Shown: piece after piece, positions 10,525-21,293 of the stretch | Position numbering within the stretch: the stretch's first letter is position 1 | How the letters are laid out: every line of letters begins with the position of its first letter | From: Hygrocybe punicea | Lineage: Eukaryota > Basidiomycota > Agaricomycetes > Agaricales > Hygrophoraceae | Length of the DNA: 64,000 nucleotides | Assembly: GCA_963556145.1 (NCBI GenBank) | Contig: OY744465.1 | Coordinates: forward strand, 1,984,001-2,048,000 | Direction: 5' to 3' | Translations under genes and position numbers: made by a program | The notes under the pieces: generated by a model | What the model saw: the letters and a program-made list of their open reading frames with translations, nothing else | The model's database searches: none | What the model was told of the DNA's origin: nothing

Positions 10525-11737
10525 ATGGATCAGAACTACGAGATGCAGAACGCATGTGAGTAGAGAATATTGTGTAACGGAAATTGGTACAGACGCTGAA
10601 ACACACCTAGGTGATGCACTTGAGAAGCTCGCAGCTGAGCAAGAGGGTGCAGATCGACAACTATCCAGCATAATGAAAGTGAGTCAACGGCAACAGGAAA
10701 GGGAATTGCTGACTTACCACACTGCAATGACTTCGAAACAGGCAACCCAATGGATGCGTCAGTTTAGTATAGTACATATGGAACGGCCTCCGACTTGGCG
10801 ACTCATCAAGGTACCAGTTGAAGGTGCCAGTGGCAATGGGGCAGAAGGTGCGGTGATGGAGGAGAAGGTCTTCACACTCCAAGGCATCTTGTGTGGGTTG
10901 GACCTACCGCCCTTATTGGACGCAACAAAGTGAGCGTTTTTGAGTGTTAACCCCAAATAAAAACCTCAGATGACTGCAATTTAGCATTAGGCCATCTCGC
11001 TACAGATACCTTAGACAGGGCATCACGATTACAGGTTCAGGAACATCCACTTTCAATGAGGCCGTGCAGTCGGCACAAGAAATCTACACACAATTTCACC
11101 GCCAGTTCCCAGTTGGAAAGTTGGAACCCTGGAGTCCAACAACATATGCAGGGCATCATGCGCTTGATATATCAAACCAGTATTTCACTCCCAAGAAGGA
11201 CGCACCAGAAATGGCGCACATACCATTCACCGCAGCTGTTGATCCACATGGCGTCCTCGAGGAAATGGCCAAAGTGAACTACATTCATGGCGAGGAAAAT
11301 GTAGTTGCTTACTACAACCGCTACGTTGACGACCAGGGGAAGAAAAGGTATGGATCATCAGATCAATCAAAGGGCAAGCAATGTTGATGTGGAAATGCAG
11401 TTACGTGGAGGCCAAACCTCAAATGTTTCGCATTGGGGACCTTGTTGAAATTCAGATGTCGTTTGTCTCTGTACCGCTCAAGGGACAAAACTTCAAAATG
11501 TTGAGTGTCCTACACTCGATCATGTTGCTCGATGACTCTTTCACACAGGTAAGGATTATTGCGAAAATGACGACATATTAATTTAATTCAAATTCACAGA
11601 ATGCTTTGAGGAAACACCTGACACCAAAAGTTGATCAACCAAAGCCAACACTGAAGCGGCAGGTGGGATATAATTTAGAGGACAGAAATCCGAAGAGAGT
11701 CAATCTCGAGCAGAATGAGATGGAGGTGGGTGAGTGA
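10525..11737 (+). CDS. Multi-exon protein of unknown function
   Basis: A spliced frame from ATG 10525 to TGA 11737, about 317 residues, through exons joined at canonical short introns (breaks near 10558-10594, 10670-10733, 10930-10985, 11349-11394 and 11551-11599). Every junction keeps the frame. The N-terminus is acidic and helical. A central stretch (GSGTSTFNEAVQSAQEIY, PWSPTTYAGHHALD, MAKVNYIHGEEN) and a C-terminal block (FRIGDLVEIQMSFVSVPLKG, MLSVLHSIMLLDDSF) look like one folded domain. A Lys/Pro-rich tail follows. I do not recognise the family and assign no function. It is divergent to the gene starting at 9503. There are no internal stops and no transmembrane segment or signal peptide. 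Confidence 0.7.
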
Positions 11738-13668
11738 CGACAACATAGAATTCGGACTTCTGATGCACAATACATCTGAATACATAAACGACTGCAATTT
11801 ATTTTCTTGTGGGAGCTGCTTTTGAGTAGACATAACATTTGGGGGTCTATTGGGCATCGGAGACGCAGTTGGCATTGTTGTATCTCTATGTGAAGGTGGC
11901 TGCAGCATTTTGACGACGTGGCACAATTTGGTGCAATCGCCGTCACTGATGTAGGTGGATGTGTGGGGGCAGCATGTACTCCCTTCTTAACTTCTGCACG
12001 ACGGTGACGGGGTACAGGACAGAACGAACGCAAGGCCCAGTGATAAGGCCAGGAATGCCCGTTCTTGCGCTCTAGGGTGGCGAATCCCTGAAGAGAGAGG
12101 CTTGGTTAAAACAGCATCTGATGGAAGGAAAAAAACACCCCTCACGTTCGTGCAATCTTGAGGTCTGTCTCGAACCAAATGAGACCAAGATCATTGACCG
12201 AATGTCTGTTTTCCAGCCATCCCCACCTGCCAGGGCACACGCTTGCGTCTTGGCGACCTGTTGCAGTCGCATGAGATCGTTCATGAACCTTCGCTGAAAC
12301 TAGTAATAGGGTGTCAAATTGGCTGCCAATACCTCCTCGGTCCTCGATCCTGGTGGAAATACAAGGAAGTTAACCTTTTGGAAGCGAGCGGGAAGATTCG
12401 TACCAATTTCGTAGTCATCTCATGCACGTTTTTCATCAGAGTTGCATCGCAATACCAGACTCGCACAAGCGACGTTGAGCATCCTCTGGGACTGTCCGTG
12501 TCAATGTCTGGAAGGATGTGGTGCTAGATTCAATTGCAGTACGGTTCCGGCACAAACGCTGTCATGATCTACATCCAGCCATTGTCAGCACTGGCATGAG
12601 CCTGAGTGCGCCACCAAATAACTCTGGACATACCTTCTGATATGGCATCTTTCCCAAATCCTGCCCGTTCCTCTGCACCGGCACCCATTCCCTCGAACGG
12701 TATTTGCAAGTCAGCATAAATCCCGAATATGCTCAGCAACAAGACCAACCGGCGGTGGCATCATCATCGTGATGTACTTTTCTTGTTCTCCGGCTGGCAT
12801 TTCTCATCGGGCTGTGCCCAAGTGGCACATGTGGAACCACAATTTTGACAGGCGGGCATCGGCGTGTCTGCGCATGGTTTAGTACGACAAGAACAGACTA
12901 GCTGAATGAGCAGACTATGGATGCATATGATGCAACGGAGCCTCAGTCGCTCCTCCTCGGCCATCAACTTTGCCCATCCAGGGAGTGAAGATATTCTATC
13001 CACATAGCGCGGTGGGTATTCGAAAGGCAGAGCTCGTGAAGATATTACAGTTGGTGCGGTCGTTTGAAAGGCAGAGCCAAACACAGGCAAACTCGGCATT
13101 TGCCGCAACGATAGATTTTCGGACGAAAATTTGGCTAGGTGTGGTCCTCAAATAGACCGATCCTAAATATACATTTAGGACTCGGAAATCCCGCCATATT
13201 AAATAGAATTGTGGAGACTTGTATAGAATCGACTACCTAATTGATAGTAATACGCATTTTGACCCTATAGCAGATTTTTTTTCATTTAATACCTCTTTGA
13301 TGGTGTTTGTGGTGTTCATGTCCGTGAGGGTGTTGGCGTTCATGTTGCGTTGGCGTTGACATTGGATGGAGCTGGTGTTAGTGTATTGTGGTTATGCTGC
13401 ATGATAGCTGTGCGAAACATCTTGAGAATGTTTCCACTCGTGAGTGAGTTGTAATCTCACCATGGGCGGGATCGCGTCGAAGGGGACCGTCTCGTTTCTT
13501 CTGACTATGGGATGAACATCTAGCTCAAGCGATTTCGGCGGTTTTGGCCAGAGGCGCCAATGAGCACGTAAAGTATTTTCTTACATATTTATTACTCCCT
13601 TTGTTAATGACATTATCCTTAACTCGACAGACTTAACTCGACAGAAGGTATAAGAGCTGAACATTAAA
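11738..13668. other. Eroded non-coding region, possible gene remnants on minus
   Basis: Nearly 2 kb without an acceptable gene. On minus, fragments in changing frames look protein-like (PPRYVDRISSLPGWAKL near 13010, a Cys-rich stretch ACQNCGSTC near 12840, and RFMNDLMRLQQVAKTQAC near 12265). They are separated by stops and have no good splice sites. I read this as one or more old, unidentified pseudogenes. The part nearest viperin (13170-13668) holds GT-rich sequence and the viperin 3' flank, with nothing recognisable. Confidence 0.4.
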
Positions 13669-14891
13669 TTACCAATCCAATACTGGAGCACGCTCTTCGC
13701 GTGTCCAATTGAAGACGCCTCCACGGTCCAAGAACGCTTGATTATTGAACCCCGCATCCTTCAATGCCTCTTCTACACCGACATCGAGAATAGAGCGCCC
13801 AGGTGTCTTCCCACCGTCTCTACAGTTCAAAAATCTACAATCCAAAATACTAGTCAGTAATGGTGGAAGGTAACCACTGAAAAGGGGATGAATTGAAGGA
13901 GGAAAGACGGTACCTCATTTCTTCGTCGAGATTCAAGTACGAATCTCTCATGGCTTTGTTATCCTCTGGAACGAGCGCCTTCTGGCCCACATGCCTGTCA
14001 AGGAATGACTTGAATTCATCATCAGTGATAGATAAATTTCGGGCATCGCGAATGGAGCCACTGTCGGCACCCGTGTTTTCTCCTTCGAGGAGGAGGACTT
14101 GAAATACCTACGTAAACGGTGAATAATCGATATATGGTCGAGAGTGGAACAAGACTGTCACCTTCCAGCGATAAGGTGCCAGAGCTTGGATGCTGTCATT
14201 CATGTCTTCTTGGAAATTGACCCTATAGCATACGCGTGAGTTGTGGTAGGAACTGTTAAACCCAGAAACTCAAACTGACTTCGTAATAACAGAATTTATC
14301 TTGACCTTGATCCCCCTCTCGGAACACCAACTTGCGACCTGCGAGACTCTACCAACATGTGTACCACGGCCTTTCTCGGCCCTACCGAGGCGGATATTTG
14401 TTTCTACGTCAAAACTGTCGCATGAAAGGGCCATAATGTCGATGTATTGTCCATAAACGTCAAGCCACTTTTCCGTGACTTTCGACCCGTTGTTAACAAC
14501 TGAACACGACTCGATGTGCAGTTCCTCCTTGCAAAACTTGAATATCTCCCCAATGAAATCTGGTTTCAGAAAGGGCTCGCCACCGCTAATGTTGAGCTTT
14601 TTCATCCCTGATTGTGCGAGGAGACGGAGACCATGTTTAGCTTGGTCAAGCGGGAGGATGTACAGGTTCTTGGTGGTATGGAAGCAAAATTCGCATGCAT
14701 AATTGCATTTCCTGTAGTACATGAGCATTTCCCCTTCAAATAAAGTGAACGGTACAGTACCTGTGCGGAAAATAATTCACGGACAGTGGCACAATGCGTG
14801 GCGTCAGAGGTAACTGCTCCTTTTCTCCAGAATTATGTTGGATTTGAATATTCGGATAGGCAGACAACTTGTTCTGGATCCAGTTCAACAT
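13669..14891 (-). CDS. Viperin-like (RSAD2) radical-SAM enzyme
   Basis: Five exons, 14761-14891, 14280-14711, 14162-14222, 13914-14107 and 13669-13834, all joined at GT-AG introns of 49-79 nt, encode 327 residues. The radical-SAM cluster motif CNYACEFC has its cysteines at positions 46, 50 and 53 and sits in the viperin context VNY..HRKCNYACEFCFHT. Also present are SGGEPFL, a VVNNGSK stretch, ISCDSFD-like ALSCDSFD, VKINSVITK, YRWKVFQ, SILDVGVEEAL and a C-terminal LDW. The final Trp is the residue animal viperins use to receive their Fe-S cluster. Family knowledge: viperins make 3'-deoxy-3',4'-didehydro nucleotides from CTP or other NTPs, which terminate RNA chains; some fungal members have been studied. 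The N-terminus is short and lacks the amphipathic membrane helix of vertebrate viperin, so a cytosolic enzyme is inferred. The ATG at 14891 is chosen because exon 1 supplies the conserved residues just before the cluster. Confidence 0.95.
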
Positions 14892-15540
14892 TTGTGGTAA
14901 TGATCAGGTGAATCAAAGAAATGAGACTTGTAGAATGGAGGACTGGCGTTGAAAATTACGATCCTTTGTACGCCTTTTAAAGAGACTTGAAGCGCTGTGG
15001 GTCCAGAACCCCTGACCTCGGGTCATAATTCAAACCTCAGCTGATCTCCATTAAAATGTTGGGCTGAAAATACGGTGGACGAGATAGCTAGAACTCTTCT
15101 CCGTCCCTCCGAGACGGGTGAGCGGTAAATTTTATGCAGATTGTTGGAATGTCCCCATATCGAGGTCAAGGTAGTGTCCTCGTAGCCAATCGGATACGTA
15201 TATATTCCGCAGCCGGCTCAGTGTTGCAAGGAGCGTCTAGCAAGGCGTACGACATATCTGACACCAAAAGGTTCGTTGAGTCTCAAAATTATTATGAAAT
15301 GAAACCGACCTCAGGCTTGGTCCAGCTAACCTCTGAATCGTCCTTTCCAACGGTCCGTCCTCGAATCATTCATCGCATCGTGGAAGAGATGGAAGTCAGG
15401 AATCTGTTGTGTTCTTTGTTTCGGAGTCGGGGCCTCGTACGCGAAACGAGAGCGCCGAGCGGAGAGTGAATTCGCACCCACGGAGCGAAAGAAACTGCCC
15501 ACTGTCGCGAGTAGTGCACCAGGAGAGCTACCGTGATTGT
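14892..15540. other. Divergent intergenic region between viperin and the Nudix pseudogene
   Basis: About 650 bp with the viperin promoter on minus. The small plus-strand frames here (for example 15134-15469) lack recognisable content. Part of the right half may be the eroded first exons of the Nudix pseudogene. Confidence 0.4.
14974..14981 (-). promoter_or_regulatory. Possible TATA-like box of viperin
   Basis: TTTAAAAG on minus, about 83 nt ahead of the viperin start codon. A match by position and composition only. Confidence 0.25.
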
Positions 15541-16348
15541 CCTCGTCTAGAAAGATTCTCGAAACTTGCTTTCGAAGGAACCCAACGGGTCAACAGACCA
15601 TCTACTTGGCGGGAAAGCAGGCTGTTCCCTACCATCTTACGAGGTATGTCGCACTTTTTATCGCCGCTGAAAAGTTTAACTGCCATGATCAGGTTGGAGC
15701 GACGAGGAATACCGGTCTGCACTCCCTCTTTTCGGATTTGCAAACTACGGATGTCTTCCCATCAGTGAGTTTTACGAACTACGACGCTACACGTCTCATC
15801 AATGCTCCAGCACACTTAAAATCGACCACACGGTGAAACAAATTTTATGGATTCCCCGGCGCTCTCACGCAGAGAAAATGTGCGAATCATTTCTTATCTT
15901 TGTCGTCATGTTAACCTGCATAATGTCAGTTGCTGTTACAGGTGGGATCGGTCTCGGAGAATCACCTTTGCCAACTTCGTGAATGCGCAGAGGAAGCTTC
16001 CTTGGATCCAAATTTCGTCATCAATACAATCCGTTCTGCAGGCGTGCTCACCTTCCCAAATCGTGGGGTGGATTTTAAGTATTACCTCTTTGACTTGCCT
16101 ATACGGAAACGACGGTACACCTGCTCCGCGCGCTAACAAGGATGATGATGGTGGAGAGGTTGAAGGATTCGAGTTGCTAAGCATAAACGACGTACTGTCA
16201 AATCTGCTTGAAGAAATTTCAAACCGAGTTCGGCGCTTGCGTTGGTGGACTTTATGATCAGGCATATGTCACCGAGGCGTCGCATTCAAGGTTTGCAGAT
16301 ATCTGTCTGTCGCTGAAAAGGAATCTAGTCCTACCGGTTCCATGGTGA
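15541..16348 (+). pseudogene. Decayed Nudix hydrolase (thiamine-pyrophosphokinase-related family)
   Basis: Pieces in several plus-strand frames line up in the order of the fungal Nudix family related to thiamine pyrophosphokinase: a GWSDEEYRSALPLFGFANYG segment after a clean intron (about 15643-15692), LWIPRRS, then VTGGIGLGE, then RECAEEASLDPNFV (the Nudix box GGIGLGE...REcxEE), AGVLTF, YYLFDLP, GEVEGFELLSINDVLSNL and finally DICLSLKRNLVLPVPW before a TGA at 16348. The Nudix box is broken by a frameshift near 15960 that also shortens the spacing between GE and RE. At least two more frame changes lie near 16115 and 16245. Functional members hydrolyse nucleoside-diphosphate-linked substrates. 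This copy should be dead. It is head to head with viperin, which may be chance. Confidence 0.75.
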
Positions 16349-16389
16349 CCCGGCAAATCTCTCTCTCCATCTTGCATGCCAAAATACAG

Positions 16390-17384
16390 TTATGGTCGCT
16401 CATAGGTACACACGACGGATCCATCTAGATCCGGGAGGGCTAATGGAGGTTCCGACGTCATCCTCGCTAAGTTCCCAAGGGCTTCTTGATGCTCAGAATG
16501 CTCCATTTCGTCGTCTTCGACGTGTGTTGTGTGTTCGAAGAAGGCGACGGCGTTTTGGTAATGTCCTTTCGCCATTATAGTGTCTCCGAGTTTCTCGAGG
16601 ATGAGGCCTAACATTGCACATTCCCGGGCCCTGCTACGCCAAATTGAATCATCACCAATTTTCTTAGAAATGATCCGTTCGAATTCCCTCTTTCCCTCCT
16701 GGAGCAACTCCCGTGCGTCTTTTTGACGACCGAGTGTCTGGTACTCGGAAGCCAACCAGAAGAATATCGTCGCTTCTTTGCCGCAAAACTTGATGTAGTC
16801 ATCGGAAATCATCCTATATATGCGAATTGCGTTTTTGAATTCTCGGATGGCAAGGTCGTGTTGGTGGTTCATAGAGTACGCCCTACCTAGGTAGAAACGG
16901 CACATCATCGATTTGTTTGAACTGGATTCATCTTGGGCAATACGTTTCTTGTACGCAGAAATCGACTCCTGTTCACCCAGGCCCAGATATGCATCTCCCA
17001 TTTCGTGCCACATATCAAAAGGATTGCTCTCACTCGCCATAGAAGCCAGATCATTCAGGACATCTAGCGCGTCTGACCAACGCCCCCAACAAAGGTAAGT
17101 TTTCGCGAGCTCCTCTTTGTACGACCGTTCCCACTTTTCGTCTTGGCCAATTGCTCGTGGGAGTATCTGACACGCTGTATCCCATCCTTGACATTCCTTG
17201 AAATAGCTGGCTCGGCTGATAATACTGGATCGATAATTGTTCGCGTACTCGGGATCGTATGCAATGGCATCCAAGTTGACTTCGCATTCCGCTTCCCAGT
17301 TTCGCTCTCGCCACTCTAGATCTGAAAGGAGCCACCAGTATTTCCAACCATCTTCTGGGTGTGCACTGATGGCTTCCTCTCGAA
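16390..17384 (-). pseudogene. TPR-repeat protein, 3' fragment cut by a transposon
   Basis: An open minus-strand frame from the transposon edge at 17384 to TAA at 16390, about 330 codons, encodes helical TPR-type repeats (KTYLCWGRWSDALDVLNDL, MWHEMGDAYLGLGEQ, CRFYLGRAYSMNHQHDLAIREFKNAI, LASEYQTLGRQKDARELL, AMLGLILEKLGDTIMAKGHY). TPRs are protein-binding superhelices. In fungi long arrays of this kind often form the C-terminal sensor of NACHT or NB-ARC STAND proteins, which is inference here. The frame meets a stop exactly at the Harbinger terminus. If the element and one TSD copy are removed, the frame continues open for a short way past 21330, but the sequence there is not recognisably TPR. 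Confidence 0.7.
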
Positions 17385-17387
17385 ATT

Positions 17388-17423
17388 AGGCTACTTCAAA
17401 ATACGCTGTGGGATTTGCTGTCA
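17388..17423 (+). repeat. Left terminal inverted repeat of Harbinger
   Basis: 36 bases, no mismatch seen to the complement of 21294-21329. Confidence 0.9.
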
Positions 17424-17534
17424 AGACCCTGACAGCGTCCAACAGTTCCAGTTATCGGTGTTCTGAGTTTGAATATAACTGCCAACCTAAACAGACCGAG
17501 ATAGTGAGACCAGACGCAAGCACTGGTTAATGAA

Positions 17535-19079
17535 ATGCCCCAACTCCCCAATTCACGTCCTCCTCGCCCACCTCGGGATCGCCTCACAAAGCGGAAACAG
17601 TTGCTTCAGGCCCTTGAAGAACGCTACGCACAGACAAGCTTACAGCTCCTCAAGTATATTTTATCGGATGACGAAGATAGCGACAGCGATGGCAATAGCG
17701 ATCAAGACACTCATGACGATCCATCATCTCCCCTCTCATTTGCGATGAGCATCAGTCCCCCATCATCTCTCCGAGCAATCTCACCTATATCCGAGTGTTC
17801 ATCTCTGCACATTCGTGATAGCTCAGTTGCTCCATCAAGCGATGTTGACGAGATGGAGCTGCTCACACTAGTGCATGAGAGGTTTAAAGCCTTGCACGAT
17901 CACATCCTCAACACTCGCTATCTTCACAACCGCACGCCCATTCCTCATAATCCGCAAATCAACCTTTTGCTGTGGTACAAAGAAAATAGCCCAATTCGCT
18001 TCCAGAGGAAGGTCCGCATGGCTCCTGCCACCTTTGATCATATCCTATCCCTAATTACAACAGACGAAATCTTTATGAGTACTTCCCCTCACGGTCAGAT
18101 TGCCGTCGATATCCAGCTTGCGATCTTTCTCAATCGTTTAGGTCATTACAGAAACGCATCGAGTGTTGAAGACATCGCTGACTGGGCTGGTGTGTCATCG
18201 GGCTCTGTTATCAACTGCACAAAACGCTGCATGATGGCAATCATCAAGCACCATGATCTTGCCATGTCCGAGCCATCCGATTGTGAAAAGCATCTTTCAA
18301 AGGAGTGGAGCGAGCAAAAAACCATTCCTGAATGGCGTAATGGCTGGCTCGCTGTTGATGGCACAACCTTCCCCTTATTCCAGAAACCTGGTCTCCACGG
18401 CGAGGCCTGGTTTGATAAATCATTGCAATACTCCATGAATGGACAATTCGTCATGCTACTCCATAATCTCCGCTTCATCGACTACTCCCTCGGTCACACC
18501 GGAAGTGCCCACGATTCCTATGCATTCCAAAGCACTCGCATCTCATCAAACCATCAGACATTGATTCCTGCAGGCGATTGGATGTGGGCAGATTCTGCTT
18601 ACCCGATTCGATGCTGGTGCGTCCCTCCATTCAAGAAGCCACCTGAGGGTGAGCTCTCTCGGAATCAGAAACGCTTCAACTATCGTTTGTCAACGGTGCG
18701 GGTACGGGCTGAACATGCTATCGGCCTTCTGAAAGGCCGATTCCAATCTCTACGTGAGCTTCGCATACAGATTGGATCTCACCGGCTTCATAAATGGGCA
18801 ATTTTATGGGTGCGATGCTGTATTATCCTGCACAACCTGATTATACAGTTCGAGGACGACAACTTGGATTTTGGCTGGAGGAACCAATGTGTTTTGGCCG
18901 GTTTACATCGTGATCCAGACGACGATTTCTTTTACAATCCAGAAGGTTATGAATATGAGGCGGATGTGACAGAGGATGAGATGGGGCCTGTGCCTCCGAT
19001 TGCTCAAGAGGGTGCAATATTCCGTGAAAGTTTGCTCGACATACTTCTTTCCAGCTCGTTGTATGCTTCTTCAATGTAA
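17535..19079 (+). CDS. PIF/Harbinger transposase (DDE superfamily, nuclease type)
   Basis: A single 514-codon frame with no stop. The N-terminal third is Ser/Asp-rich and disordered, with an acidic tract DDEDSDSDGNSD. A helix-turn-helix-like part follows (LAIFLNRLGHYRNASSVEDIADWAGVS), as in Harbinger transposases. The catalytic DDE residues are D275 in GWLAVDGTTFP, D353 in WADSAYPI and E393 in RAEHAIGLLKGRFQSLRELR. It should cut at the terminal repeats and insert at 3-bp targets with the help of the accessory protein encoded on the opposite strand. Its length is normal for fungal members, and with intact ends it could be autonomous. The ATG at 17535 is the first in frame inside the left inverted repeat. 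Confidence 0.93.
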   Translation: MPQLPNSRPPRPPRDRLTKRKQLLQALEERYAQTSLQLLKYILSDDEDSDSDGNSDQDTHDDPSSPLSFAMSISPPSSLRAISPISECSSLHIRDSSVAPSSDVDEMELLTLVHERFKALHDHILNTRYLHNRTPIPHNPQINLLLWYKENSPIRFQRKVRMAPATFDHILSLITTDEIFMSTSPHGQIAVDIQLAIFLNRLGHYRNASSVEDIADWAGVSSGSVINCTKRCMMAIIKHHDLAMSEPSDCEKHLSKEWSEQKTIPEWRNGWLAVDGTTFPLFQKPGLHGEAWFDKSLQYSMNGQFVMLLHNLRFIDYSLGHTGSAHDSYAFQSTRISSNHQTLIPAGDWMWADSAYPIRCWCVPPFKKPPEGELSRNQKRFNYRLSTVRVRAEHAIGLLKGRFQSLRELRIQIGSHRLHKWAILWVRCCIILHNLIIQFEDDNLDFGWRNQCVLAGLHRDPDDDFFYNPEGYEYEADVTEDEMGPVPPIAQEGAIFRESLLDILLSSSLYASSM

Positions 19080-19277
19080 ATCTCTTTCCTGCCTACCATC
19101 ACATTTTGTTGTGTACATTACTCATTGCTTCTGTTTCGGTTCTCTCGCTATTGTACTATATTTTTGAATGGAATGATCACACTTGTATGAAATGAAACAA
19201 TATATATGAAGTCAAAAATACTACAAAAAAAAGTAAGCGGCATGAAATCGATCAACGGTGTCTTTTGTCCACATTTC

Positions 19278-21215
19278 CTAGTCATATCCACTCGCATCTG
19301 CATTGTCCGAGGCATTTATATCACCAGGCCCATAATCTCTTGCATGATTTCCAGCCTCCACCATCATCGTGCCAAAACCTGCTTCTGAATTGTCTACACA
19401 CTGGCTTGGTGCCGATAATAAACTGGGTGGGAGCATAGGCGCGGGAGGCAATAATCCTGGCACTGATGGGAGCATGGGAGGGGGAGGCAACAACGATGGA
19501 CCTGGCGCTGATGATAAACCTGGAGAGAGCATGAGAGGAGGTGGACATGACATACCTGCCTGAGGATTTTGCAGCCGGAGTTCCTCATATCGGATATACA
19601 TTGACATGAGGCGCTCTTGATGGGCTTGATGCTCACGATGGCGCTGTGCTTCAATCTCCATCTTCTGCTTCTCCAAATCCATCACAGCAGGTGAGTACTG
19701 TAGTCGCAAAGTTTCAGCTTTGCATTTCTCTAACTTGATATCTGTCTCTTTGAGGCTACGCTCATGTTCACGCTCCTTCTTTCGATCCATCAAACCTGCC
19801 GCAACTGTGTACATGTTGTCAAGATTTCCAGCCTGATTGGTTTCGGCTTGCGATTGTCTGGCAGCATTACCTGTTCGTGGAGGTCCATGTGGTGGCGCAG
19901 AGCTGCCACGGCCTCGGGAAAATGTGTGGTGTGAAGTATGTTGCTGAATTGAAGAGCTAGAGAGAATAGGTTCCGGAGGGGGGGTAAAATCAGGTGATCC
20001 ACTCAGTGGTGTGATGGGCGATGGGATTGGAGATGGGAACAATGATTGAGATCGGTGAGAACCCTCCACTGGGTGGACTTGAGAGCGAGAAGATGATGGG
20101 ATATAGTAAGGTGAAAAACGTGGTGATGGGGCCGCTTGGCCTGGTGATGATCGCTGGGAGGAGAAAGGGGATGCCCCCGATGATCCAGGTGTATCAATAA
20201 CTTGGAAAGGTGGTGTGAGCGGAGGCCAGTCATTAACTGGCAGCTGAGATGATGTTGATGCCTGGAAATCAAACTGGGACATGAGCGGGATAACTGGTTG
20301 CTGTGTTTGTGATGGATGCGCCTCCCAGGGCTCCGGAATGGCACCGATGTCATTAAGGTTGACAACATTTCTCTCCTGTTGTGACCCACTCTCAGCCACC
20401 CTGCTCTCAGCCACCCCTGCACCTGGGTCGTTTAGGGTAACATCATCACACCTTCCTGCATTTGAAAAAAGAAGTTCTTGTGCATCCGACTGCAGATCTT
20501 GACCTGGGTTTGATGAGACAACATGAGGGTTGAAACTAGGGATAGACCTCCAATAACCATGAAGACGAGGAAAGTAAGGAAAGTCGGCCTCAATCATTGC
20601 TGATAAATATACTGGATCAGTCCTCCTCCTGTTCCGGAACAAGAGAAAACCCACACGCAAGGTTTTGGTGCTCAGGAGCAATCATCAGCTGCTCCCACGT
20701 CAAGCCAGAACCGCTAAGGCCCATCTGCACACATTTTTCCCGGTATTTCTTCTTGAGACTTATTGAAGCGTCAGCAGATGAAATGGTAGCATCGGATGAA
20801 GAGCAAGACATGAAACATACGTAGTGATCCGATCTGAAACTGATTTTGTAAATTTTGCAGGGTTGGCTGTATAATGGCACTTGTATTCGGGGTTTCCATC
20901 GTTTTCAAAGATATAGGCCGCAATCATGGCATGGTATCTAGATTTTTGTACTTTCCCAACATCTTGACGACATCCTTCAGCTCTAGCATCTTGAGTTGAA
21001 TCAGAAAACAACATATGTCGTTCTGTTGGATGTTCATCAAGCCAGTCGAGGAGTCGGGTTGTTCTGGCAGTATCATACGAGTCGGACCAGGAGACCTTTA
21101 TGGTATCGGCTGGGGTTTGCTTCTGCTTTCCCTTCGGAGGCATATAGCAACGTTTGGTAGGTGGAGGACAAAGGGAGGTCGTGTTATCGCTATCGATTCG
21201 TTGACGTTTCGGCAT
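19278..21215 (-). CDS. Harbinger accessory (Myb/SANT-like) protein
   Basis: Read from ATG 21215. Exon 1 is 20821-21215, then a 62-nt intron (20759-20820). The next exon restores frame (LKKKYREKCVQMGLSGSGLTW). At least one more short intron near 20640 must be removed to join the long frame that ends at 19278. The N-terminal part (SWSDSYDTARTTRLLDWLDEHP, then VQKSRYHAMIAAYIF) resembles the Myb/SANT-like DNA-binding region of Harbinger partner proteins. The middle is Pro/Ser-rich. The end holds a charged coiled coil (DRKKEREHERSLKETDIKLEKC) and a Pro/Leu-rich tail. Family role: binds DNA and carries the transposase to the nucleus and termini. The exact third exon boundary is unsure because the best junction gives an unusually short intron. 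Confidence 0.75.
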
Positions 21216-21293
21216 CTTTGGGTGGATTAGGTTTTGGTTTTCATTCAAACTCCGTTTCTGTTCTGTCGTGCTGTCAGGGTCTGACCAAGTCCC

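Noticed and set aside
14712..14760. In-frame ATG starting MLMYYRK as the viperin start
   Set aside because: It lies within a GT-AG intron; the spliced upstream exon supplies the conserved residues just before the cluster motif.
15134..15469. 111-codon plus frame upstream of the Nudix pseudogene
   Set aside because: No recognisable content and not joinable to the Nudix pieces by a good intron.
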